Below are positions 1 to 5,473 of a stretch of DNA of 5,814 nt, in pieces. Position 1 is the stretch's first letter. Each line of letters begins with the position of its first letter. The position numbers were made by a program, and so were the translations under genes. This DNA comes from Bryobacteraceae bacterium (lineage in GTDB: Bacteria; Acidobacteriota; Terriglobia; Bryobacterales; Bryobacteraceae). The notes beneath the pieces are model-generated. The model saw only the letters and a list, made by a program, of their open reading frames with translations, had not been told where the DNA came from and made no database searches. The DNA lies in contig JAICMB010000238.1 in assembly GCA_025929455.1 (NCBI GenBank), positions 1 to 5,814 of the forward strand. Reading direction: 5' to 3'.

Positions 1-127
1 CGTCGGCCAACCTCTCGATGTCGCGCGCGCCGTTGTGTTCTTCGCGAGTGAGCTCGGCGATTTCGTGACGGGCCAGACGGTGTGGGTCGACGGCGGGCTA
101 TTCAGCAAGCCCGCGTGGCCGTATTGA
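1..127 (+). CDS. SDR-family oxidoreductase, C-terminal end (partial)
   Basis: This is the last 41 codons of a gene whose start lies outside the window, read from base 2 to the TGA at 125-127. The translation carries the usual C-terminal SDR pattern: a hydrophobic helix ending in FFASEL, then VTGQTVWVDGG, then the tail LFSKPAWPY. In the family this segment follows the Rossmann NAD(P)-binding core and the YxxxK catalytic site, neither of which is visible here. The substrate cannot be told from the tail. The next gene, a fructokinase-type ROK kinase, begins two bases after the stop, so the two are almost certainly co-transcribed. That suggests a sugar or polyol dehydrogenase, but this is inference from context only. 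Confidence 0.85.
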   Translation, partial: VGQPLDVARAVVFFASELGDFVTGQTVWVDGGLFSKPAWPY

Positions 128-129
128 AT

Positions 130-1008
130 ATGAGCACCTTTGCCGCGATCGAAGCAGGTGGCACTAAGTTCGTGTGCGGCGTCGGCTCCGCACCCGGCGA
201 GCTTGAGACCGCTTCGTTTCCCACCACCACGCCCGCCGCGACTGTGGTCAGCGTCGTCGCGTTCATTCGCGATCGCGCCGGCGCGCAGCTGACCGCCGCC
301 GGAATCGGTTCGTTTGGTCCGGTCGATCTCGATCGCGATTCCGCCACCTACGGCCACATCACGTCCACTCCGAAACTGCCCTGGCGCAATTTCGATCTGC
401 GCGGCGAGGTCGCGCGCGCGTTGCGCGTTCCGGTCGGCTTCGATACCGATGTGAATGCCGCCGCGCTCGGCGAAGCTCTCTGGGGCGCGGGCCAAGGTCT
501 GGAGGACTTCGTTTATCTCACCATCGGAACCGGTATCGGCGGCGCGGCCATGGCTAACGGGCGCGCCATTCACGGCCTGTCGCATCCCGAGATGGGCCAC
601 ATCCGCATTCCGCAGGACCGCTCGCAAGATGACTTCGCGGGCGTCTGCCCCTATCACGGCGATTGTCTAGAAGGCCTCGCATCCGGTCCGGCCATTGAAA
701 AGCGTTGGGGCAAACCCGCGCGCGAGTTGGATCCGGACCACCCGGCGTGGGCGCTGGAAGCACACTATCTCGCGCTCGCGCTCGTCAACTGGATTTGCAC
801 GCTATCCCCGCGCCGCATCATCATTGGCGGAGGCGTGATGCAGCGCCAATTCCTGTTCCCGATCATCCGCGCCGAAGTCATAAGACTGCTGAACGGCTAC
901 CTCCAACTCCCCGACGAATACATCGTCCCGCCCGCACTCGGCAACCGCGCCGGCCTGCTAGGCGCCTTCGCCCTAGCCGCCTCCGCCAGCCAAGGAGAGG
1001 GTGCATGA
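130..1008 (+). CDS. ROK-family sugar kinase, fructokinase type
   Basis: The 292-residue product is full length for this family and is predicted to be a cytosolic ATP-dependent hexose kinase. Fructose to fructose 6-phosphate is the likely reaction. The phosphate-binding motif EAGGTK is at residues 8-13. The DTDVN segment (105-109) supplies the probable catalytic Asp107. TIGTGIGG (131-138) is the second nucleotide loop. HPEMGH (152-157) followed by CPYHGDCLEG (173-182) gives the His/Cys/His/Cys zinc site of the Bacillus-type fructokinases, rather than the CxCGxxGCxE form of glucokinases and repressors. There is no N-terminal helix-turn-helix, so it is a kinase and not a ROK regulator. I chose the ATG at 130 because MSTFAAIEAGG is the normal family start. 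A longer reading from 82 would overlap the upstream gene. No clear Shine-Dalgarno precedes it, so it probably relies on coupling to the SDR stop at 125-127. Mannose or another hexose remains possible. Confidence 0.93.
   Translation: MSTFAAIEAGGTKFVCGVGSAPGELETASFPTTTPAATVVSVVAFIRDRAGAQLTAAGIGSFGPVDLDRDSATYGHITSTPKLPWRNFDLRGEVARALRVPVGFDTDVNAAALGEALWGAGQGLEDFVYLTIGTGIGGAAMANGRAIHGLSHPEMGHIRIPQDRSQDDFAGVCPYHGDCLEGLASGPAIEKRWGKPARELDPDHPAWALEAHYLALALVNWICTLSPRRIIIGGGVMQRQFLFPIIRAEVIRLLNGYLQLPDEYIVPPALGNRAGLLGAFALAASASQGEGA
992..1000 (+). promoter_or_regulatory. Strong Shine-Dalgarno inside the end of the kinase gene
   Basis: AAGGAGAGG lies in the last codons of the ROK kinase gene. The AAGGAG core is seven bases before the ATG at 1005, which overlaps the kinase stop as ATGA. 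This is the main evidence that the short frame from 1005 is translated. It could be fortuitous, because the codons also encode the kinase tail. Confidence 0.5.
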
Positions 1009-1181
1009 ACGCAATTCAGAAAATTCCGGAGGCCGCGCTTGCCACGGCCGCCGTTCGCGCAACCCGGCTCGTAACGCGGATTAAGCGCGTACACGCCCGC
1101 GAGCGAGATCACATCACCCACGTTCAGCAACAACACTCTGGCTATCTTCAGCAAAGATACCCGACAGAGAGCATGAAGTAA
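1005..1181 (+). CDS. Possible small coupled ORF or truncated gene, 58 residues, unknown function
   Basis: The ATG overlaps the stop of the kinase gene (ATGA at 1005-1008) and is preceded by a near-perfect ribosome binding site, so reinitiation or coupled translation is plausible. The product is a basic 58-residue peptide that starts MNAIQKIPEAALATAAV and ends with a Gln-rich stretch and QRYPTESMK. I see no signal peptide, transmembrane segment, zinc motif or family I recognise. GC content falls near its end, where the lower-GC block begins. It may therefore be the 5' stub of a former third gene of this sugar operon, cut by the insertion of the block, rather than a genuine small protein. The following 114 bases, 1182-1295, hold no gene or clear terminator. 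Confidence 0.35.
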   Translation: MNAIQKIPEAALATAAVRATRLVTRIKRVHARERDHITHVQQQHSGYLQQRYPTESMK

Positions 1182-1295
1182 AGAGTAGAACGGCTTTCTG
1201 CACTGACATTGCTGCCTTCTTGCAAACGGTTCAGCTTAACAGTCCACGGTATGCCGGTCTGAAACTCACGTTCCATCAGACACGGCGAGCCGTCG

Positions 1296-2060
1296 CTACA
1301 CCCGGATCACCCCCACATGGTTCCCTGACACCCCGTGCCGCTTCACCACCAAAATCATAGCCGGCGCCGCACCGCCCTTTGGAATGATCTGTTCCACCGT
1401 GTACATCGAGTCGAGCACCTTCGGATTCGCACCCGACGCGCCGGTCGCCTCAACCACGCGCATATTTCCACCCGCCGCGCACTGGGGAGCATACGATTCC
1501 ACAACAGCGACATGCCCAGGATTTGTCTTCACCGAATTGCCGTGCATCCAAACCAGGAGATCGCCTTGCCGCACCTGGCTCGGATCGTTCACGGCCTTCG
1601 CCGCGCTGAAATATGAAGCCGCACTGGTGTTGCGCACCGTATTACTCGAGTACACTCTTTTGCCACACGCAACGAGATAGTTCGTGACAAAACCCGAACA
1701 ATCAATACCGAGGTGGTCATCGCAATAGCTTTGTAGCGATGGCTGGGTTACCATCCGTATCTTGCTCGAGCGTACTGCCCATTCCAGCGCCAATTCATAA
1801 TCCTGCGGAGCGCCCTTACCCATCGCCGCCGTCCGAATACGCTCTTTGTTCGAGTTGAACCATACATCGTGCGTGGAGCCGCGTGTCACCGCGTTGTAGT
1901 CCCGTCGTTCCTCCGTGCCGTCCGCCCAGTCCATCATGAAGTACTTCTTGAGTTGCACCACATACGTACCGTTCCGGCAAACCCTCGCGACGGAATCTTC
2001 GATAACTGAGTTGACCTTGAGATTGCGGTACTGTCTCATAAACTCTACCGGTGTCGGCAT
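1296..2060 (-). CDS. NlpC/P60-type cysteine peptidase or amidase without signal peptide
   Basis: The 254-residue protein has an uncharacterised N-terminal region of about 110 residues followed by a papain-like NlpC/P60-type fold. DCSGFV at 120-125 carries the probable nucleophile Cys121. RQGDLLVW (164-171) is the conserved strand seen in these enzymes. GHVAVVES (182-189) provides the probable general base His183. Glu204 in RVVEAT is a candidate third polar residue. Family members cleave peptidoglycan stem-peptide or N-acyl amide bonds. No signal peptide or membrane segment is visible, which is unusual for a protein acting on the cell's own wall. The ATG at 2060 is preferred over the one at 2108 because AGAGGAA precedes it. 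The longer start would add 16 residues reading into the upstream gene's tail. It is the last gene of a minus-strand set, 16 bases after the exported protein gene. The exact substrate is unknown. Confidence 0.8.
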   Translation of the reverse strand: MPTPVEFMRQYRNLKVNSVIEDSVARVCRNGTYVVQLKKYFMMDWADGTEERRDYNAVTRGSTHDVWFNSNKERIRTAAMGKGAPQDYELALEWAVRSSKIRMVTQPSLQSYCDDHLGIDCSGFVTNYLVACGKRVYSSNTVRNTSAASYFSAAKAVNDPSQVRQGDLLVWMHGNSVKTNPGHVAVVESYAPQCAAGGNMRVVEATGASGANPKVLDSMYTVEQIIPKGGAAPAMILVVKRHGVSGNHVGVIRV

Positions 2061-2063
2061 ATG

Positions 2064-2070
2064 TTCCTCT
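2064..2070 (-). promoter_or_regulatory. Ribosome binding site fixing the peptidase start
   Basis: On the minus strand AGAGGAA is followed by CAT and then the ATG at 2060. It fills most of the 16-base gap after the upstream stop (2077-2079), and it decides for this start over the ATG at 2108. Confidence 0.7.
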
Positions 2071-2076
2071 TGGCTG

Positions 2077-2697
2077 CTATCGCCCGCGTCGGCGAATCGC
2101 GGTCCCATCGACGGGCATGCGCGGCTGTGGTGGGACGCATGACCTGCTTTGCGCCGAGTCCGCCGCGTTTCGCACCGCCGCCTCCGCCCGTGACCCTTCC
2201 GGAATGCGATCGGTCACGCATGCTCCATTCGGTGCGATCTTGGCAACAGCAAAATAGGTCCGCGTCACTCTTGCGGGGTTGTCATTGTCCTCCCGCGCCT
2301 GCACGCGAACAATCAGCGCGATCGGAACTTTTCTCCCGTCCCTGGTCGCGACCCGCCACTCCGCTTTCTCACCCAGCGTGGACATATAGCGAGTGACAAA
2401 CTCCTGGTATTTCAGCGGACGTATGCGTTGAGCTCCATCGACAATGTCAATGGACTTGCGCCCTGCATCCACCCGGCGCACGATTAGCGAGTAACCGGCG
2501 ACGCCCGGACATACCAGGTACGGTGTTTCGTCCGGGTCTTGCTTATCGGATTCCTGCTTGCACGCCGCCCCGCTAAGGTCCGTGTAGACGGATTCGATTC
2601 CGCTTTTCGAGGTCACGGCGGTGTCGCCATCGCCCAAGGAGCAGCAGCACAGCGGGAGAAGACTCAATGCGGCCGCGCCAACGACGGACAGCTTCAT
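2077..2697 (-). CDS. Exported small protein, possibly a lipoprotein, conserved-hypothetical type
   Basis: The 206-residue protein begins MKLSVVGAAALSLLPLCCCS, a short basic start and a hydrophobic stretch ending in three cysteines. This could be a signal peptide with a lipid-attachment Cys, but LPLCCC is not a canonical lipobox, so lipidation is uncertain. The mature part has four further cysteines (46, 63, 160, 187), enough for two disulfides, which fits an exported location. A predicted beta-rich middle (residues about 68-155) ends in YFAVAKI, followed by a C-terminal helical part starting ACVTDRI. The pattern resembles small conserved hypothetical proteins I associate with proteobacteria, but I cannot name a family. 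I chose the ATG at 2697 for its GGGAGGA site and signal peptide. An in-frame start at 2802 would add an implausible 35 residues. It sits between the nucleosidase-fold and peptidase genes in a probable operon. Confidence 0.75.
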   Translation of the reverse strand: MKLSVVGAAALSLLPLCCCSLGDGDTAVTSKSGIESVYTDLSGAACKQESDKQDPDETPYLVCPGVAGYSLIVRRVDAGRKSIDIVDGAQRIRPLKYQEFVTRYMSTLGEKAEWRVATRDGRKVPIALIVRVQAREDNDNPARVTRTYFAVAKIAPNGACVTDRIPEGSRAEAAVRNAADSAQSRSCVPPQPRMPVDGTAIRRRGR

Positions 2698-2702
2698 ATT
2701 CG

Positions 2703-2709
2703 TCCTCCC
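2703..2709 (-). promoter_or_regulatory. Ribosome binding site of the exported protein
   Basis: GGGAGGA on the minus strand lies five bases before the ATG at 2697. It marks the true start and excludes the upstream in-frame codons. The same GGGAGGA appears before the beta-helix gene at 5305-5311. Confidence 0.75.
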
Positions 2710-2774
2710 ATGCAGTAAGCGGAGCGGCGATTCGAAAAGGGCCAGAAAACCACCAGCGCCATTGCAACTCCGTC

Positions 2775-3923
2775 TTACTCTGCTGCAATAAGCGCCCAGC
2801 ACACGATTGCACTACACACTGAACTCCACCGTCCGAATGCCTTGTAGATTTGCGCTGCGAGCTCCGCCTGCTCCCGGAGACTGCCCTCTGCCTTGATCTG
2901 CGGATCCGATACGTTGCGGACCGCGACCCATCGCGGCGCGTCCTGCCCCATCTGGCCCGCAACGAGTCCGAGTACCGCGTCACCCATTTCCGACACATCC
3001 CCCAGCCCCTGCAGCTCGTAGAAATTGTTCGAGGTATCAAAGCCGAAGAAGTCGGTTGTTAGGACGGAGGACGCCACCTCACCCGGCGCAACGGTCACCA
3101 CCTCCGGCCCCCTGGTGTTCTCTTTCGGTAATTGATCGGCATTGGCCTTAAATAGCTTTTTCGCTTTCGCCAGATACTTCGTTTTCGCCGCAACGCTGCT
3201 GTAAGTGGCGCTATGAAACGGCGCGTTTTTGAACTTCGATGTACAGTCGAACCGCACAACCGGGCTAACCACTACGTCGCCCACTTCGAAACGCTTTCCG
3301 ATTCCACCCGCCGTCCCCGTCGTGATCACAAGCTTCGGCCGCGTCTCAGTCAAAATCTGGGCCCACACATCAACGTTCGGTACTTTCGGACCGTCCTGTG
3401 ACATGTGCGATTCGGACTTAAACACGACCACATTCTTCCCGTGAATCTCACTCGTCCAGTAAGCACCCAGGCGTTTCGCCTGCAGCGCCGGGCAGCCAGG
3501 CCGCATTTTCTTCGAAATGCTTTCGAACTTGTGCGTGTATGATTGGTAATCGTTTCGCGAATCCTTGCCCGGTGTAAAGACTCGGCTGAGCGCGTGGCCT
3601 TCGTCGACGGTCCACGTGACGACAAGCACATCCGCTTTGGGAAGAGGATTCGACGGTGCGCCGCCTGGCGCATTGCCGGTTTCGGGTGCCAACCCGTCCG
3701 GCCAGGAAATCTCCGTAAACCGCGAGAGTCCCGTGGCAGTCGAGAACGCCAGAAACTCCCGTCCCTCAGGCCCCTCAGAATCGAAATCGATAATTTCGCG
3801 CTGCAGGTCCTCAACGTCTGCCGTGCTCGCCGCGCGGCTAAACGCGAACGTGGACGGCGGCGCGGGCCTGGCGATCGGATCGAACCCGATGTTCCGCTTC
3901 GCCCATTCACGATCGACAATCAT
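2775..3923 (-). CDS. Nucleoside phosphorylase/nucleosidase-fold protein with N-terminal extension
   Basis: The 382-residue protein has about 95 residues of unassigned, Pro- and Ala-rich N-terminus, then a PNP/UDP phosphorylase-superfamily domain from KADVLVVTWTVDEGHA (96-111). GTAGGIG (203-209) and EVGDVVVSPVVRFD (213-226) match the phosphate/ribose and base pocket region of methylthioadenosine/adenosylhomocysteine nucleosidases. SEMGDAVLG (311-319) corresponds to their EME-type ribose motif, with Glu312 and Met313 kept but Gly314 where the second Glu is usual. RNVSD (336-340) supplies the probable catalytic Asp340. A base-ribose cleaving activity is likely, but the substrate (MTA, SAH, a nucleotide or other) is unknown. 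The last 16 residues are hydrophobic and probably form the final helix of the domain. The start at 3923 is forced from above by an in-frame TGA nine bases upstream. It is the first gene of the minus-strand set that continues with the exported protein (77-base gap) and the peptidase. Confidence 0.82.
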   Translation of the reverse strand: MIVDREWAKRNIGFDPIARPAPPSTFAFSRAASTADVEDLQREIIDFDSEGPEGREFLAFSTATGLSRFTEISWPDGLAPETGNAPGGAPSNPLPKADVLVVTWTVDEGHALSRVFTPGKDSRNDYQSYTHKFESISKKMRPGCPALQAKRLGAYWTSEIHGKNVVVFKSESHMSQDGPKVPNVDVWAQILTETRPKLVITTGTAGGIGKRFEVGDVVVSPVVRFDCTSKFKNAPFHSATYSSVAAKTKYLAKAKKLFKANADQLPKENTRGPEVVTVAPGEVASSVLTTDFFGFDTSNNFYELQGLGDVSEMGDAVLGLVAGQMGQDAPRWVAVRNVSDPQIKAEGSLREQAELAAQIYKAFGRWSSVCSAIVCWALIAAE

Positions 3924-3930
3924 AGCTCGT

Positions 3931-3937
3931 CATATAA
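3931..3937 (-). promoter_or_regulatory. Candidate -10 element just upstream of the nucleosidase-fold gene
   Basis: The minus strand reads TTATATG seven bases before the ATG at 3923, with no good Shine-Dalgarno between (only GACGAG). A transcript from here would start at or near the initiation codon. No convincing -35 stands at 16-18 bases; TTGGAC is present but only 11-13 bases away. The rest of 3924-4102 shows a 47-codon plus-strand frame (3963-4106) with no ribosome binding site, and no strong terminator. Confidence 0.2.
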
Positions 3938-4102
3938 GCGTTTTTCCCGTCCAAAGCGTGACATGCCCATGGGTCAGGCGTCCACAACAGGCCTGAAGGA
4001 CGACGTCAGTAAAGCTGCTTACGCAAAAGCGGGCGGGCGAGTTATGCGCGTGCTAGTCGGGCGTGATCTACACGACCATTTGATCGTGGAAATTAGGAGC
4101 CG

Positions 4103-5299
4103 CTAGTGCGGGCACACGATGGGCGTTGTACCCCGGACCAGTACAGTAGCGTCGCAGCCGTATGTCGTGAAGGCAGCCTGGACATCCGCCCGGGTACCGA
4201 ACGTGAGTTCAATATCCTTGCTGCCGTTTGCTGTCAGGCTCGAATTCACCAGTGTGAGCGTCGCGTTGTCGGCGAGTATGCCAAATTGAGTGTTCTGGTT
4301 GCTGACGATTTTTGCCTGATTGGATACTGTCACGGTCGATCCAGTTCGGGTTATGACTCCCGAACCGGTATTGTCGTGCGCATTTATGTTACTGAAACCC
4401 GGCGCGCCAGAAAACTGCGGGATATTGAACACCGTGACCACCGAGCCTTCTTGAATCAGAATGCCGTTGCCGGGTCCGAAGGGACCGCCTCCATTGCTGA
4501 ACGTGTTGAGACTCGAACCTGCGTCGAGGTCGAAGCCTGCCTTGGAATTCACAGAAACACCATTCACACCATTGCCGGACGCGTTAATCGTGCCGCCAAA
4601 GGTGACCATGTGAGCGCCGGAAACGACGGTGAGTCCGTCGGCCAAATTGTTCGTGAAATTCAGGACCGTCGCCGCATCGCTGACAAAGGCATTACCGCTC
4701 GTAGCCACTTGCATGCCGAGTGCGTTGCCCGAGAATGTCGCGTTCGCCTGTGTAAACGTGATTGAACTGCCATTCACGTTTACTCCGAATACCTGATTGG
4801 CGGTCGAGGCGAAGGTACCGGTGACGGTTGCGGCGGACCCGGTCTCAAGGTCGAGTCCGTGAAGTTTATTGTTCGCGACGGTCACGCCTGTCAGTATTGC
4901 GCTCGAGGAGGTTTGAAGCGAAATCCCGAACAGTGCGTTGTCATGCGACGACACATTTGTCAACGAAACGTGGGCGCCGTTGAGCCCGACGATGCCACTG
5001 AGACCGTTACGAACCTCCAGGTTTGAGAGCGAAACGGCATGAACGCCGGCGATGGTAACGGCATCCTGTTGGCCGCCGTCGATAATGGCGGTGCCTACGC
5101 CGGTGATCGTGAGTCCGTCCGTGCTGATGACGATGGGCCCGGCACAGACACCCGTAAACTTGACTGCCTTCGGTCCCTTGCCATCATTCACAGCTTTCGC
5201 AAGCGATCGGTGGCTACAATCGATTACGTCGTCAGCGTAAGCGGAAACTGCGAGGGTGACAACCGCAAGCGACAACGCTGCCATTTTCGTAATCTGCAT
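4103..5299 (-). CDS. Secreted right-handed parallel beta-helix repeat protein
   Basis: The 398-residue protein starts with a clear Sec signal peptide (MQITKMAALSLAVVTLAVSA, then YA before DD, cleavage likely after residue 22). The rest, from about residue 45 to 365, is a run of imperfect coils of about 20-25 residues. They are rich in Asn, Gly, Ser, Thr and Val, with recurring GI/GL-x-V/L elements (for example HGLDLETGS, FGVNVNGSS, DGLTVVSGA, NGVSVNS, FGILADN). This is the signature of the pectate-lyase/NosD-like solenoid. I see no catalytic cluster that identifies a lyase or hydrolase, so a structural, adhesive or carbohydrate-binding role is equally possible. Cys28 and Cys52 at the start, and Cys382 and Cys396 at the end, could form capping disulfides. 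The ATG at 5299 is chosen over 5380 because of the signal peptide and the GGGAGGA site. Its GC content is clearly below that of the flanking genes. Confidence 0.82.
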   Translation of the reverse strand: MQITKMAALSLAVVTLAVSAYADDVIDCSHRSLAKAVNDGKGPKAVKFTGVCAGPIVISTDGLTITGVGTAIIDGGQQDAVTIAGVHAVSLSNLEVRNGLSGIVGLNGAHVSLTNVSSHDNALFGISLQTSSSAILTGVTVANNKLHGLDLETGSAATVTGTFASTANQVFGVNVNGSSITFTQANATFSGNALGMQVATSGNAFVSDAATVLNFTNNLADGLTVVSGAHMVTFGGTINASGNGVNGVSVNSKAGFDLDAGSSLNTFSNGGGPFGPGNGILIQEGSVVTVFNIPQFSGAPGFSNINAHDNTGSGVITRTGSTVTVSNQAKIVSNQNTQFGILADNATLTLVNSSLTANGSKDIELTFGTRADVQAAFTTYGCDATVLVRGTTPIVCPH

Positions 5300-5304
5300 C
5301 GCAA

Positions 5305-5311
5305 TCCTCCC
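5305..5311 (-). promoter_or_regulatory. Ribosome binding site of the beta-helix gene
   Basis: GGGAGGA on the minus strand lies five bases before the ATG at 5299. It fixes the start at the signal peptide and rejects the longer reading from 5380. Confidence 0.8.
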
Positions 5312-5320
5312 TGTGTTCCG

Positions 5321-5330
5321 CGGTATACCG
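5321..5330. repeat. Perfect 10-base palindrome in the beta-helix leader
   Basis: CGGTATACCG reads the same on both strands and lies about 20 bases upstream of the beta-helix ATG, between its ribosome binding site and any promoter. It overlaps a CCGCGG palindrome at 5318-5323. It could be a regulator half-site pair or a small leader hairpin, but a 10-base palindrome can also occur by chance. Confidence 0.3.
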
Positions 5331-5406
5331 TGCAGAAGATGCGCGCTCCTCGCCGGCACCACGTCTCGTGTGGAATTCAATTAGCAGCAGAAAGGTTAAC
5401 AAATCT

Positions 5407-5428
5407 AAAAATGCGCGGTATGCGCACT
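5407..5428 (-). terminator. Probable intrinsic terminator of metH
   Basis: On the minus strand TGCGC (5426-5422) pairs with GCGCA (5416-5412) around the five-base loop ATACC, and is followed directly by five T residues (5411-5407). The stem can extend by a G-U and an A-U pair into the T run. It lies about 46 bases after the metH stop and before the beta-helix leader, the right place to end metH transcription and leave the beta-helix gene to its own promoter. The stem is short, so efficiency is uncertain. Confidence 0.55.
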
Positions 5429-5473
5429 GAGTATCGTTAAAAATGTGAACGGCGCGGGCCGCCTGCGTCGACC

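Noticed and set aside
82..129. Extended start of the sugar kinase at 82
   Set aside because: It would overlap the SDR gene in another frame and add 16 residues (MGRRRAIQQARVAVLN) that the ROK family does not have. The ATG at 130 gives the standard N-terminus.
705..1004. Plus-strand frame that would extend the 58-codon ORF upstream to 158 residues
   Set aside because: It runs inside the fructokinase gene in another frame and is Arg/Pro/His-rich, typical of a shadow. Only the part from the ATG at 1005 has its own ribosome binding site.
4064..4092. Hairpin CACGA/TCGTG downstream of the beta-helix stop as a terminator
   Set aside because: The stem is only five base pairs with an eight-base loop and no T run on the minus strand, so it is not a credible intrinsic terminator.
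3543..4106. Plus-strand frame of 187 codons over the start of the nucleosidase-fold gene and the following gap
   Set aside because: Most of it is antisense to a well supported PNP-superfamily gene, its translation is Arg-rich without any family pattern, and neither its start nor the internal ATG at 3963 has a ribosome binding site.
4106..4765. Plus-strand frame of 219 codons antisense to the beta-helix gene
   Set aside because: The minus strand encodes a signal peptide and regular solenoid repeats. The plus frame has no domain and no ribosome binding site, and its length follows from the codon composition of the opposite strand.
1246..5332. Inverted near-match CACGGTATGCCG (1246-1257, plus) and CACGGTATACCG (5321-5332, minus) flanking the low-GC block
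   Set aside because: 11 of 12 matching bases between two sites in a 5.8 kb window is expected many times by chance, and the similarity does not extend further. It is not evidence of terminal inverted repeats.
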